Shown one piece after another: positions 1 through 12,330 of a DNA stretch of 64,000 bases. The first letter of the stretch is position 1. Each line of letters begins with the position of its first letter. The stretch covers positions 508,892,869 through 508,956,868 of the forward strand of contig NC_134354.1 in the NCBI RefSeq assembly GCF_048569485.1, in the 5' to 3' direction. The translations under genes and the position numbers were made by a program. The DNA comes from Anomaloglossus baeobatrachus. Its lineage: Eukaryota; Chordata; Amphibia; Anura; Aromobatidae. A model generated the notes under the pieces. The model was not told where the DNA came from, did not search any database, and saw only the letters and a list, made by a program, of their open reading frames with translations.

Positions 1-2690
1 ATATTTATACATTGTGATTAGATCCCCCCTAAGCCTTCGTTTTTCCAAACTAAATAACCCCAAGTTTAATAACCTGTCTTGGTATTGCAGCCCACCCATT
101 CCTCTAATAATCTTGGTCGCTCTTCTCTGCACCCTCTCCAGTTCAGCTATGTCCTTCTTATATATCGGTGACCAGAATTGTACACAGTATTCTAAGTGCG
201 GTCTCACTAGTGACTTGTACAGAGGTAGAACTATATTTTTTTCATGAACACTTATACCTCTTTTAATACATCCCATTATTTTATTAGCCCTGGCAGCAGC
301 TGCCTGACACTGTCCACTAAAGTGAAGTTTACCATCCACCCATACACCCAAGTCTTTTTCTGTGTCTGTTAAACCCAGTGTTCTACAATTAAGTACATAA
401 TCATAAATGTTATTTCCTCTACCCAAGTGCATGACCTTACATTTATCTACATTAAACTTCAATTGCCACTTCTCAGCCCAATCCTCCAATTTACATAAAT
501 CTCCCTGTAATATAAAATTATCCTCCTCTGTATTGATTACCCTGCAGAGTTTAGTATCATCTGCAAATATTGAAATTCTACTCCGCATGCCCCAACAAGG
601 TCATTTATAAATATGTTGAAAAGAAGCGGGCCCAATACTGACCCCTGTGGTACCCCACTATGAACTGAGACCCAGTCCGAGTACGTACCATTAATAACCA
701 CCCTTTGTTTCCTATCACTGAGCCAGTTTTTAACCCAGTTACACATATTTTCCCCTATCCCCATTATTCTCATTTTATGTACCAACCTTTTGTGTGGCAC
801 CGTATCAAAAGCTTTTGAAAAGTCCATATACACAACATCCACTGCATTTCCCTGGTCCAGACTTGAACTTACCTCTTCATAGAAGCTGATCAAATTAGTT
901 TGACAGGATCGATCCCTCATAAACCCATGTTGATACTCTGTCATAAGGTTATTTTTCTTGAGATACTCCAGTATAGCATCTCTCAAGAAACCCTCAAGGA
1001 TTTTACCAACCGTAGAGGTTAAACTTACCGGCCTATAATTTCCCGGCTCAGTTTTTGTCCCCTTTTTGAATATTGGCACCACATTTGCTATGCGCCAGTC
1101 CTGCGGTACCGACCCTGTTATTAAGGAATCTGAGAAGATTAAAAATAATGGTCTATCTATCACAGAACTCAATTCCTGTAGTACTCTGGGGTGTATGCCA
1201 TCCGGGCCCGGAGATTTGTCAACCTTAGTGATTTCGAGGCGGCGGCGTACTTCCTGCTGGGTTAAGCAGGTAATATTCAAGGGTGAATTGGTATCACTGG
1301 TCATGTCATCTGCCATGGCATTTTCTTGTATAAAAACCGTAGAAAAAAAGTCATTCAGCAGGTTGGCTTTACCCTCATCCCCTTCCACCATTTCACCAAG
1401 ACTATTTTTAAGGGGGCCAACACTATCGCTTTTCAGTTTTTTACTGTTTATGTAGTTAAAGAATATTTTAGGATTATTTTTACTTTCTCTCGCAATGAGT
1501 CTCTCTGTCTCAAACTTAGCTAACTTAATTTGCTTTTTACATATTTTATTTAATTTTCTATAATTATATAATGCCTCATCACTACCTACCCTCTTTAATT
1601 CTTTTAAGGCTTTCTGTTTTTCTTTTATTGCTTCCCTTACAGCTCTATTTAGCCATAGGGGTTTCCTCCTATTTCTAGCATGTTTGTTCCCATAGGGTAT
1701 ATTTTCTGCACAAGCTCTATTCAGGATGCTCATAAAAGTCTCCCATTTGCTTTGTGTACTTTTATTACTTAGTACATCATCCCAGTTTATTGCACTAAGA
1801 TCATCTCTCAACCGTTTAAAATTTGCTTTCCTGAAGTTTAGTGTCCTTGTAGCCCCTCTACTAGACATCTCACTAAAGAATACATGAAAACTTATTATTT
1901 TGTGATCACTATTCCCCAAGTAACCCCCAACTTGTATATTTGATATGCGGTCTGGCCTATTGGTTAGTACAAGGTCTAGTAGTGCTCCCCCTCTTGTGGG
2001 GTCCTGTACCATTTGTGAAAGGTAATTATCTTTCATTGTTATCAAAAATCTATTTCCTTTGCTGGAACTGCAAGTTTCTGTTCCCCAATTTATATCAGGA
2101 TAGTTAAAGTCCCCCATAATAATTACCTCTCCGAGACTCGCTGCTTTATCAATTTGCTTTATGAGGAGATTCTCTACCTCTTCCATAATATTCGGCGTCT
2201 TATAACACACCCCTATCAGTATTTTATTATTCATTCTCCCCCCCCTTATCTCCACCCATAGGGACTCTACATTCTCAGTACCCTCACATATGTTGTCACG
2301 CAGGATGGGTTTTAAGGATGATTTTACATATAGACACACACCTCCCCCTCGCTTATTTGTACGGTCATTCCTGAATAGGCTATAACCCTGCAAATTAACA
2401 GCCCAGTCATAGCTCTCATCCAGCCATGTCTCTGATATCCCCACTATATCATAATTTTCTTCCAACAATATTAATTCTAATTCCTCCACCTTATTTGTGA
2501 GGCTTCGGGCATTAGTGTACATGCACGTTACGTATGACTCTGTACCTGTATTCCTGCTTACTGTATTAACTGTCCTAACCCTTCCCCCCGTACCACCCCC
2601 AATTTCATTACTTGTGCTCTGGTCACTATCTGCACTACATTCCCCTTCTATAAAGTGAATACCCTCGCCCCCCATTCCTAGTTTAAACAC
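1..2690 (-). pseudogene. CR1 ORF2: AP-like endonuclease and reverse transcriptase
   Basis: The protein nicks target DNA and copies the LINE RNA by target-primed reverse transcription. The open part is 717 codons from the ATG at 2690. The exonuclease-endonuclease-phosphatase domain is at about residues 55-270 (TNARS, ISETWL with the catalytic Glu, [17 protein letters not shown]). The reverse transcriptase starts near residue 460, with SPGPDGIHP near 495, the first catalytic Asp in [12 protein letters not shown] near 623, then [21 protein letters not shown] frameshift at about 575-590 moves the catalytic FADDTKL block into another - frame, which then runs open to base 1 (thumb region with LGVWVDGKLHFS-like blocks). 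The start overlaps the end of ORF1 by about 13 bases. One frameshift makes this copy inactive as it stands. Confidence 0.85.
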
Positions 2691-3661
2691 TCCTCCAACC
2701 TTCTAGCCATTTTCTGCCCCAGCAGAGCTGCACCTTCCCCATTAAGATGCAGCCCATCCCTAGCATAGAATCTGTAGCCAACTGAAAAGTCGGCCCAATT
2801 CTCCAGGAACCCAAAACCCTCTTTCCTACACCAATTCCTGAGCCACCTGTTAACCTCCCTGATCTCTCTTTGCCTCTCTGGTGTGGCTCATGGCACAGGT
2901 AGTATTTCCAAAAATACCACCTTTGAGGTCCATGCTTTAAGCTTACAACCTAATTCCCTGAAATCATCTTTAAGGACCTTCCACCTACCTCTAACTTTGT
3001 CATTTGTGCCAATGTGTACAATGACCGCTGGGTCCTCCCCAGCCCCTCCCAGTAATCTGTCAACCCGATCAGCGATGTGCCGAACTCGAGCGCCAGGAAG
3101 ACAACACACTGTTCGGCGATCCCTGTCTTTGTGACAGATTGCCCTATCTGTCCCCCTAATAATTGAGTCCCCCACTACCAGTATCTGTCTTGCCTGCCCT
3201 GCACTCCTATTCCCCCCCTTACTGGAGCAGACACTCCTCTGGCGTTCAGAGGTCATGCCTTGCTGCAGCAATGCTACCCCTGTAATGACATCCCCCTCAT
3301 CTGCCAAGTTTGCAAACCTATTGGGGTGTGTCAGTTTAGGACTAGCCTTCCTAGCACTTTTCCCTTTACCCCCCTTTCTAACTGTCACCCAGCTACCTAC
3401 CTCACCGTCCTGCCGCTCCCTACTACGATCCTCCCCCACATCTGACCCAGCAAGCTGCTGCTCAGTGAGCAGCACACTCCTTTCCATATTGCTAATGCAT
3501 CTCAGAGTTGCCAGCTGCTCATTTAGATCCAGTATCTGGGCTTCCAAATGTGCAACTTGCGCACATCTTGAACAACAGTATGCACCCTCGAACGGCTTTT
3601 CAAGGACTGCATACATGAGACAAGATGTACACTGGATCGCATTAGCAATAGTGGAGCACAT
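2678..3661 (-). pseudogene. CR1 ORF1: zinc-finger-like, coiled-coil and SGNH esterase protein
   Basis: This is the ORF1 RNA-binding/esterase protein of a CR1/L2-group LINE. From the ATG at 3661 the frame is 328 codons to the stop at 2678, with one internal TGA at 2888-2890 where an Arg (CGA) is likely ancestral, as expected from CpG decay. Near the N-terminus are paired cysteines (CTSC, CCSRC) followed by a short helical, coiled-coil-like stretch (HLEAQILDLNEQLATL). The SGNH/GDSL hydrolase blocks are clear: VVGDSIIRG (Ser), VIVHIGTND (Asn) and, after the internal stop, ARDGLHLNGEG (Asp-His). Esterase-type ORF1 proteins are known in CR1/L2 LINEs. Apart from the single stop the frame is whole. 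Confidence 0.82.
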
Positions 3662-3780
3662 TTTCTAACGGGGATAGCACTAAACAAATGTTAAGTAATT
3701 AAACAACTAAATACAAACAATTCTACTCACACTTACTTTTGCTCACACTTTGCTCACTCACGCTCACAATGAAGAAGACA

Positions 3781-5515
3781 GGCTAAAATTCAGAAGTCTT
3801 CCTTCCGGCTGTAACGGCCAAAACCCGGTTCTCCTTGAGCTCGCGGTGACTCTTCACTTATCCCAGAAGGCACTGGGAATATGCAAATTATCCTCGCAAG
3901 ACTCCTTCCCTGGCTTCAAGTCTTAGTTTCTGGACACCGTGTAGTGATCTCTTGCTGTGTGCTCGGTTTCCTTCCCTGGTGATCCCCAGCCTGGTCAGTC
4001 TCTGTCCAACTGCTGATGGTTCTCTTATCTTTGCTTTTTTCTCCTTATTTTGCTGCTAGTTAGATGTTTCTAACTTTCCAATATTGTCTCTGTCCTTTCA
4101 CAGCTTGACTGGGGCTATTTATAATAACCTTGCACCCGCCTTCTTTGCTGGCTATATTTCTTGGTGAATTAAAGCGAAGCAGTTCCAGCCCAGAAAGTAA
4201 GGTATTTTGCCTGCTAGTCAGAGGCCAGTTGTTTTACGCCTCTGTGTTTGTTCATTTACCTTCCCACCATCTTTCCTCTGTCCTCAGTTAGGTTGGTTGG
4301 AGGTTTCCCTTGTTTTCATTTATTATTCTCTTTTTTCCCTCTTTGTGCACATGCTTTAAGTTTCCTCACCTTGAGTCCCTGTATACCTCTTTACACTCCC
4401 CCTCTCTTGGTTAGTTGTACTTAGAGGCCTCCCCTCTGGCTTAGGAGGTGCAAAAATCCGCTTGATGGCTATTCAGATAGCTTGGTCCGAATTGGTGTTT
4501 TAAGTTGTGCAGCTAGGGATCTTCTAGTCTGTACAGGAATGAGTACAAAATGGGTGTAGCTATTTTGTTGTAGACTTCATTTCTACCTGTGCCTATTTTT
4601 AATCCCTTGAGTTCTGGCTTTTTGATTTTTTTTAGGGTCCACTACAACCACAGTTCTACTACCATCCTCTCTTGCCTAATAGTGATTTTTTTCCCCAGGA
4701 TAAATATGAAACAGATGACATTTTAGATGTCATATATGTCCTTACTGACATTTTTTCTTTACTTCTTGAAGAACTTCAATCGTCAACACTCATCTCTCAT
4801 CAGCTACCAATGAAAATGGCAGATATCAAAGTAACTCATGTTCCAGTTGAGTGCTGGATTAAATAGGCCATCACCGCTTTATACTGCTCATACAGACACA
4901 CAATATATGCAGCATTAAATTTCAGCAGATTGTGATGTCACATGAGGCAGCAATCTCTAATCCATTCTGTTTTCTTCAAAGACAGGAGGGCAAGTTTCAC
5001 CAAGTAAGGATGGTTGAAAAGAGCAGACACTTATCTGGCCATAACCACCACCTTTCTCAAGTGGGTATATTTCTTAAAAAAAATATAGTACAATAATGTT
5101 CAGGAGGTGTGCCATGCAGGGAACATGACTTACCTAACCCAAATGCAATGTCGGAAAAACGTTTCTGGCATTCACAACTGAGGTTGAAGGGGAGTTTGCA
5201 GCTTTATGCACAGCATAATATTTGCTTTATGACTTTTGTCCCTAATGCTTTCAGGCTGTAAAACCACTTTGCATCACTGTACCTTGCTTGAAAGAAAAGA
5301 ATGAAGGCAGTGTGAGGATTCATTGGTGTGCAGTATTGCTGTTGGAGAAGGGGTCATGTGTGTTGAGTAGGATGTGAAGGACCTGCAGGCAGTGGCATAA
5401 CTAGAGTCCGATGGACCTTGGCACAAAATGTATGCCCCCTCTATATGTTGGTCAGATGCATGGGCTATTGTAGTATTTTAATCCTATAAGGACATCTGAT
5501 TTGCTCCCACACCCC
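3781..5515. other. Non-coding stretch, no gene recognised
   Basis: No convincing coding frame is present. 3781-4100 may be the remaining LINE 5' region or another old repeat. 5392-5440 resembles the terminus of a dispersed hAT-like repeat (cagtggcataactagag). Nothing else could be assigned. Confidence 0.5.
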
Positions 5516-5519
5516 CTTC

Positions 5520-5775
5520 ATTATGTAGTAATGTCCCCAATCCTGTATTATTGTTCCCCCATCCTGGGCCACTTCCTGGTGAATATGTCCCCCATCCTGG
5601 TAAATATGTCCCCATTGCTTGAATATTTGTCCCCAACCTGGTATACATGTCCCCTATCCTGGTATATATGTCCCCCATCCTGGTATATATGTCCCCATCA
5701 TCGTATATATGTCCTCATCCTTGGCCCCATCCTGGTATATATGTTCTAATCCTGGTATACATGTCCCCATCCGGG
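5520..5775. repeat. Minisatellite, about 21-bp unit
   Basis: About a dozen degenerate copies of a unit reading roughly tggtatatatgtcccccatcc lie head to tail. Reading frames through it give Tyr/Pro/Ser repeats on either strand and are not genes. Confidence 0.85.
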
Positions 5776-5789
5776 GCATACAAGCCACC

Positions 5790-7230
5790 TCCACTTCTGT
5801 GTTTGTAGCGCTAGAACTGATTGATTTTGTGATTAACCGACTTGTTGACCCCGATATATTGCCTGGACGTCCACTTCTTGGCTTTTGAATGAGTGAATGG
5901 ACTTAATTTTGTATTCTTCCAACTGTCATGGCACTTACATGATAACATTTTTTAAATTTTCCTGCCCGAGAGACGGCTATCAATGATTTGTATGATGCGG
6001 TTTGTCTTTTTTTTGGGAAATGTTCTTCTTGACTGCTCCTTGTTTTGAACCAGTGGTCTTCGCTAGAAATTCAACCTAATAACACAATGAGCTAGAAAAA
6101 TATTTTTTTTTACCACCAGGAGCAAAACAGTAACAATGCAGTGATATGACAAGACTCTGCATAACTAGTCATATCGTGTATACCAAGATAAGTCATATAA
6201 AGTAGATGTTGATTCAAAACCTTATAGTCTTCACTACTTTTTATAAAATTAAATTTTATTAAATATTCAATCACAAACATACATAAACACTTAAATAAGA
6301 AGTGAGGAGGAAGTAAAGAGACAATCTCCCTATCCTGTTTCCTTCCTACAATACGGGGGTCGGCGTCCTAGGTCAATGACGCCCCCGTTCAACGACGACT
6401 AGGTCCCTATATTAAGCCTTCCCTATAACAGATAAAGTGCACCCCTTCTGGTAGATTGAAATCTCAGAGTATTATCACCACGGTGAATAGACAGTGCACA
6501 GTCCAGAGTGACTTAGATGTTGCTGATAGTATAGCAATAATTTTGGGGTGGGGCTTAGGGGTCGTCTCTGATTTGTCAAATCTGTCAGTGTGCTCAGAAA
6601 AGTAGTTGTAAAGCACAGTTTAAATAAGTATGCTGTTCAAAGAAAATTCAGCACATAACTAGTGTGCTCAATTTAAAGACATATTTGAGACACACAATTC
6701 CTAAAGAGGAGTGCCCACAGTTACATAGGTGCCCGACGCGCTTCGCCCATTAACATCTTAATGGTGTAGGGCTCATCAGGGGTGAAACCAGCCGGCCTTT
6801 GGTGACCAGTTACCACCAGAAAGTGAGTAAAGAACCATTTGCACTGAACCACTTGTGTGGACTACATTCTTCTGACACCCGTCATTACACTTACCCTCTG
6901 GGGCCCGGTCCTGCTTGCGGAGAGTCTAACATCCAGGTTGCCATTAACACCAGCCCCAGTAGTGGACATTGTGCAGCAACAGCTTCATCTACATAGCCGC
7001 AACACTGCAAGTGGCGTCACATGTGAACACTATTCTAATCCCCTGTAAATATTTCCCCTTTATAAAAAGGGCCCAGCGCACGGAACCGGGCAACGGCCAC
7101 CAAAGTGACATTCCCCAGATATACACTGCCCGGGACCGAGTACCCCATATCCCTGGGCGACACACATGCTTTCTCTGAATTGGCTTGGTTTCAGTTTTTT
7201 TCTTCAGTAAGGAAATTAGGACAGAAGGAC
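5790..7230. other. Non-coding stretch with old repeat remains
   Basis: No gene is seen. 6240-7180 has the feel of an old retroelement end, because 6731-6785 contains hammerhead-ribozyme-like blocks on the - strand of the sort found in Penelope-like pseudo-LTRs. The boundaries of that element were not found. Confidence 0.4.
6731..6785 (-). ncRNA. Degenerate hammerhead-ribozyme-like motif
   Basis: On the - strand the order is CTGATGA core, a helix II of GCCC/GGGC enclosing a further CCATTAA/TTAATGG hairpin, then GAAGCGCGTC (a variant of GAAACGCGTC), then GGGC. Helix I is only about 3 bp (CCC/GGG). The motif order is right for a type I hammerhead with a tiny helix III, but helix I is weak and the GAAA box is altered, so this is probably a relic. 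Confidence 0.4.
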
Positions 7231-7233
7231 TTA

Positions 7234-7815
7234 GGGGTACTTTGCACACTGCGACATCGCTAGCCGATTATAGCAATGCTGAGCGCGATAGTCCCCGCCC
7301 CTGTCGCACATGCGATCTCTTGTGATAGCTGCCGTAGCGAACATTATCGCTACGGCAGCTTCACACGCACTTAGCTGCCCTTCGACGTCGCTCTGGCCGG
7401 CGACCCGCCTCCTTCCCAAGGGGGCGGATTGTGCGGCGTCACAGCGACGTCACACGGCAGGCGGCCAATAGAAAAGGAGGGGCGGAGATGAGCGGGACGT
7501 AACATCCCGCCCACCTCCTTCCTTCCTCATTGCAGGTGAGACGCAGGTAAGGAGATGCTCCTCGCTCCTGCGGCTTTGTACACAGCGATGTGTGCTGCCG
7601 CAGGAACAAGGAACAACATCGTACCTGTCGCTTCAGCGAAATTATGGAAATGACCGACACTACATAGATCATCGATTTTCGACGCTTTTGTGATCGTTCA
7701 TCGGTGCATCTAGGCTTTACACGTTGGGACATCGTTACTGGCGCCGGATGTGCGTCACTTTCGATTTGACCCCGACAATATCGCAGTAGCGATTTCGCAA
7801 CGTGCAATGTACCCC
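7234..7815. mobile_element. Short non-autonomous DNA transposon, family A (TWA target)
   Basis: The terminal inverted repeat is ggggtactttgcac at the left and its complement gtgcaatgtacccc at the right, flanked by the 3-bp duplication TTA at 7231-7233 and 7816-7818. The 3-bp TWA target points to a PIF/Harbinger-like family. The interior is CpG-rich with short palindromes, and no transposase is present. Related copies lie at 8179, 15422, 16397, 41892, 57195, 62862 and 63649. Confidence 0.75.
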
Positions 7816-7851
7816 TTAAACTGCCCTCTTTTCTTGGAAGTGCACCAAGAA

Positions 7852-8030
7852 CAGTGGTGTAATTTGAAGCTCATGGGCCCCAATGCAAAATTTCAAACAT
7901 TGCCCCCAATTATTGCAAGTATTTAACAAAATTGGTCTTTTCTTATAGGCTAAAGTGACATTTTGGTCCCTTTAGGCTTCAGGATCCAGGTGTGATTGTA
8001 ACCCCTGCAACTATTGTAGTTACACCCATT
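7852..8030. mobile_element. Possible short hAT-like MITE
   Basis: The ends read cagtggtgtaatt and, inverted, aatgggtgtaacta, enclosing about 180 bp that mention the gggccccaatgcaaaa block often seen in short dispersed elements. No convincing 8-bp target duplication was found. Confidence 0.4.
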
Positions 8031-8178
8031 AGGAAAAATGAAAAAAACCTGAAAATGTTATTAGGGTGCTGAACTGAATTACAGTATATCATAGATCAAT
8101 CAATTCCTATTCACATCAACCCTGCAGGTCCAGCACCTTCCTAGCACTTAAATCTGGTTATTGCTATTCACAGACTAA

Positions 8179-8748
8179 GGCCGGCGTTACACGGGACGAT
8201 ATCTCGTACGATTGCACGAGCGATCGTACCCGCCCCCATCGTTTGTGCGTCACGGACAATTTGTTGCCCGTGGCGCACAAAGTCGTTTACCCCCATCACA
8301 CGTACTTACCTCCCGAACGACCTCGCTGTGGGCAGCAAACATCCTCTTCCTGAAGGGGGAGGGACGTTCGGCGTCACAGCAACATCACACAGCGGCCTCC
8401 CAATAGAAGCGGAGGGGTGGAGATGAGCGGTAACATCCCGCCCATTCCTCCTTCCTTCCGCATTGCCGGTGGGACGCAGGTAAGCTGTGTTCATCGTTCC
8501 CGAGGTGTCACACAGAGCAATGTGTGCTGCCACGGGAACTGCGAACAAGCGGGCACGCAGAAGGAGGAACAACATTATGGAAATGAATGACGTGTCAACG
8601 AGCAACGATAAGGTGAGTATCTTTGCTCGTTCACAGTCGTTCGTAGCTGTCACACGCTACGATATCTCTAATGATGCCGGATGTGCGTCACGGAATCCGT
8701 GACCCCGATGACATATCGCCCGATATATCGTAGCGTGTGACGCCGGCC
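8179..8748. mobile_element. Family A short DNA transposon, TAA duplication
   Basis: The ends ggccggcgttacac and gtgtgacgccggcc are inverted repeats, and TAA flanks both sides (8176-8178 and 8749-8751). The interior includes the same cattgccggtgggacgcagg-type block as other family A copies. It is non-coding. Confidence 0.78.
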
Positions 8749-8751
8749 TAA

Positions 8752-9391
8752 GACTACCACTTCCATTTTTAAAGTTCTTTAACCCTTAAATTAGTAAACT
8801 ACACTCTGATTTAGGTCTTTCTAGCTTTTTTCTATAATAATGAGCTGTTAGCTGTAAAATGGTTCCTGCTTTCTCTACCTACATCTTTTAGAGAGGATGT
8901 GATAGACCATCGAAATTGGCTGCGCTAGACAGTGGGATGTCATAGTGGAAGGGCATTTTTGGGAAGCCCGTGTGGCTGCCTTTGAAGTCATGTGAGTCTG
9001 CTCTCTAGCTGATGAAATCTTCAGCAATGTGTGAAATGGTTCAGGGCATTTTGTTCAAATTTACTGGGACCTGTAAATTTCAGGAAAATCGACTATAAGT
9101 AGATTTGCAGCAGATTGATTTAGTCATCTCTAATTAATACCAAAGGTTGAAATTCATTATTAGTTTAAAGCTACTGTATTTTGAAAGTAACAACACATAT
9201 GACTGTTACCACAGTAACGAATATGCTATCAAAACTGAATCAAAATATATCAATATTCATTTCCAAACTTTGAACTATTTCTAGATTACCATCAACCATT
9301 ATTGGATTTTAAAGCCCGACTACCCAAAAAGTGTGCATGCAACTAACCACTGGTAATAATATATGACTACCAATAACCAACTGATTAGAAG
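8752..9391. other. Non-coding stretch
   Basis: No gene is seen. The block tttagtcatctctaatta near 9118-9136 looks like the right terminus of an old hAT-type element, but its left end was not found. Confidence 0.45.
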
Positions 9392-9571
9392 GTGGTAACT
9401 AGAGATGAGCGATGTTCGAGGTTTGCCAATTTTATGTTCGAGTGATTTTGGGGGGTGCTTGAGATCGAACTCGAACGCGAGCTTTTTGCTAAAAGCTCGA
9501 CAGCTCGAGTTACGTTCGATAACGGTTCGATGAGCAAAAAGCCTAGCTAGTTACTAGCTAGCTTTTCACTG

Positions 9572-9606
9572 TAATAGTGTGAGTCACTCTGTGACTCACA
9601 CTATTA
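9572..9606. promoter_or_regulatory. Subterminal hairpin of the hAT element
   Basis: There is a perfect 15-bp inverted repeat, taatagtgtgagtca / tgactcacactatta, around a 5-base loop. Subterminal repeats are known transposase-binding regions in hAT elements; its use here is inferred. Confidence 0.55.
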
Positions 9607-10694
9607 TCAAATTTCAGCGTATAGTGTGCGGGGGGGGATGAGTTTAGATCTGTACTGCTGGGAGAATGGCCATTTTTTTTTTTCTAAGTGCGCGTGCAGT
9701 GGGGCGGGCCAGCATGTGAGCCAATCCCAAACACACACACAGCTAAGTGGACTTTTTGCCAGACAAGCAAAGGCATGTGTAATAGGCTGTGAATGTCACA
9801 TGTCCTTGCATTATAAATACGGCCATTATCCCTCACGGCGCCATTATCTGCCTTCTGCGTGTGGGTGACAGTCACCGCTCACGCAGCTTCTGTTGCTGCT
9901 CCTGCTGTGTACGCTACACACACAGCACTGTACAGATTAGGGACAGAAGTTTATTTCAGGCCTTTTCCAGGCTGGAACCAGGTATCCTTCCGGCTGGCTG
10001 ATGAGGGTGACTACCAACTCACCTTCCTAGCCCTGTGTGTTTTGGGGTGACCCCTACTTGAAACCCTGCTGGGGTCGCCCAGGGAAGTTGCTGATGCCTC
10101 TTTCCCCTTCTTTTGGCCCGTTTGCTTGTAGCCTGGACCAGGTCACTCCGACTGCTTGCCTCCTGTGAACTATGGGCCCTCACTTTGCTATGTGGCTGCG
10201 GACTCTGTGGTGGTATGGTGTGGGTCTGAAGTGCCCCCACCGGCAGGTTTGGCAGGAGAAAATTGAATAAATCTCTGCACTGGAACCTGTTACCCTTGCG
10301 GGCCTGGTACCTCCCTGGCAGTCCCCTTACTCTGCCACCCCTTTGCTCTCTCTAGCCTTGGGTGGATTTTGGGTGGCACTACCAGGTGACCGAACTCCCC
10401 CGTCGATAGTCACAGCGCGTATGTTGTCTGACTAGTGGCAGCTCCAGGTCTCCTCCTTGCGTCTGCTCTCCCTGAGCTCCACTTCAGACTCAGCTCACGC
10501 CTTCCTACTCTGTCTGCCTAGGCAACCTAGCAACCAGGCTCTCTACCACACCCCTTGAGTGGAAATGGAGGCCATGCCCCCTCCTGGATTCCCCAGGTGT
10601 CCACTCAAAGGTAGATGTGTGAGACCTGATTACTATGTGCCTGTGTAGTCACACCTCAGTCAGCCTTCTGGATTACCTGTATTGTACTGTACAT

Positions 10695-12074
10695 TAACAG
10701 CAAGGTCTGGACTTACAAAAATCTCCTAGGAGACACTAATATAAAACTTAACATTTAATACCTCAATTTAAAAAGTGAACAGGATCACTGGAGATCGTGA
10801 TATTTCTAAAAAACTAAAAATATACATCTGGTGTTTGATCACAGCCTTACACAGACCATCACACAGGTGTAGAGTAAACGCAATAACACCCAGTCTCAGG
10901 CTCAGGCTATTCAGGGATCAACATCAATGTATGGGACACATAATATTGCCCATGCAAATCCCATGGACAAGGAGACCCAAAAATGACCCCCTGTTTAACC
11001 ATTCAAGGAACTACCCTCCTCACTAAGGGGTTCCGTCAACAGAAAGGGAAAGGTCTCACCAACTGTAAGCGGGCTAAGTTCATGCAGCAAACCTGGAAAA
11101 TCGATCCTCATGTATCGAGTGTACTTGCTTCCTCGGTTTACTTAGGCATTACAGGTGAAAAACTTCCATCAATGTATATGTATAACCTCCGACGCATTTC
11201 ATTATATTCCTCAGGGAAGTCAGTAATACAAATATTAGGGTTATTCCACAATCATAGGGGCAGACATCCCCAGTGGAACCCCAGTGCTGGACTGAAAATG
11301 AAATAGAAATCACCATAAGTCCACCACTAAAAAGACACCATTGTATCAGAGTATCAAAAACCCAAAGAGGGCACTCACCAAAGAAACAAGTCCTCTAAAT
11401 CCTGGTGCTAGGCCATATCAAATGCCCATTTCTGAACGCACACTAGAACAGACAAGTCTATATTAATCCACCGCTACTTACAAAATCATAGAAGGAAAAT
11501 AGTCCCATATCGGGAACACTCACCAAGACACGTCCTCCATATGTATTCAATTCAAAAATGTGCCGCGCTGCAGACGTCATGGGCCGCGCCATCTTATATC
11601 ACGCGCGCATGCGCAGTACACCCCATTCAGGTGTGTGACGCACAACCGAAACCACCCGATACCGGATGTTAGTACGTCATCTTAACTAGCCGACCACATT
11701 ATCATATAGTGCCGGCCACCCATCCGGTGACGCTACTTCCGGAAAATGGAACGCAAGCCGGAACAAGTATCAAGTAACCGCGTCATTGCTCTACTAATGC
11801 CTGCGCTCCAACGTTGAAATACAACAGTAGTGAATAAGTACAAGACCTATTCACAGCGTTATTCAAATCCATCAAGGGCAGTACGAAAAACTCCTCATAT
11901 TAAAAATACACCAATTTAATGCAGTGATGTTATGGCGAACAACATCTTTGCCACAGAAATCATCCTAAAGTACCTCTGCTAACACAGAGTAGGAGCGCAG
12001 AACAAACTACATCTCGCTGTTGTATTTGACTCATAGAGATGTACCCACAGTCAGGTAAACCTAAACGGAGGACA
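10695..12074 (+). repeat. Left inverted arm (pseudo-LTR) of the Penelope-like element
   Basis: It is the reverse complement of 13082-14460 along its whole length with scattered differences. The outer part starts ttaacagcaaggtctggac and the inner end is gtaaacctaaacggagga. It carries a hammerhead motif on the - strand at 11185-11220. Confidence 0.8.
11185..11220 (-). ncRNA. Hammerhead ribozyme motif, left arm
   Basis: On the - strand: helix I ACTTCC, core CTGAGGA, mini helix II AT-ATA-AT, box GAAA, tiny helix III with TGCG, cleavage TC, then GGAGGT. Helix I (ACTTCC/GGAGGT) pairs fully with one G-U, and helix III keeps pairing with a U-G wobble. It differs from the right-arm copy only at positions that keep the fold. 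Confidence 0.65.
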
Positions 12075-12330
12075 GACCACCGCTGTCAACATAGAGGGTT
12101 TAGATCAAAACCAAACTTTTTTTCATATATAAAATTTCCCTGAAAAAAGTCCTATATCCATGATAGGAGAGAAAAAGGGAGGAAAACAAGGGAAACTAAG
12201 TGCACACTACGTCTGACCCTCACTCATTACATACTCTCCCTACCTTACTGCAGAGGTCGGCACCGTAAAACACCCACGCCCATGGCGCCCCCACTCACCG
12301 TCGGCTGGCCCTCCTATTTAAACCTACATA

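Larger units (their letters stand above)
1..3780 (-). mobile_element. CR1-clade LINE, truncated by the window edge
   Basis: Two overlapping reading frames on the - strand have the order ORF1 (esterase type) then ORF2 (endonuclease plus reverse transcriptase), which is typical of CR1/L2-group LINEs. The ORF2 blocks ([34 protein letters not shown]) read like CR1. ORF2 C-terminal coding continues to base 1, so the 3' end lies outside the window. The sequence above 3661 is 5' UTR-like, and its outer limit is a guess because no target duplication is visible. Few lesions are seen (one stop in ORF1, one frameshift in ORF2), so the copy is fairly young. Confidence 0.85.

Noticed and set aside
5392-5445. 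Possible hAT-like terminus cagtggcataactagag
   Set aside because: No matching right end or 8-bp duplication was found, so no element was called.
5484-5888. Tyr/Pro/Ser-rich frames
   Set aside because: Products of the 21-bp minisatellite.
7439-8653. Frames of 115-122 codons on the - strand
   Set aside because: They fall within MITEs; similar frames recur in all family A copies because the CpG-rich interior lacks stops.
11026-11306. 107-codon + frame and its mirror at 13848-14072
   Set aside because: Same sequence in both inverted arms of the Penelope-like element, covering the hammerhead motif; not protein coding by context.
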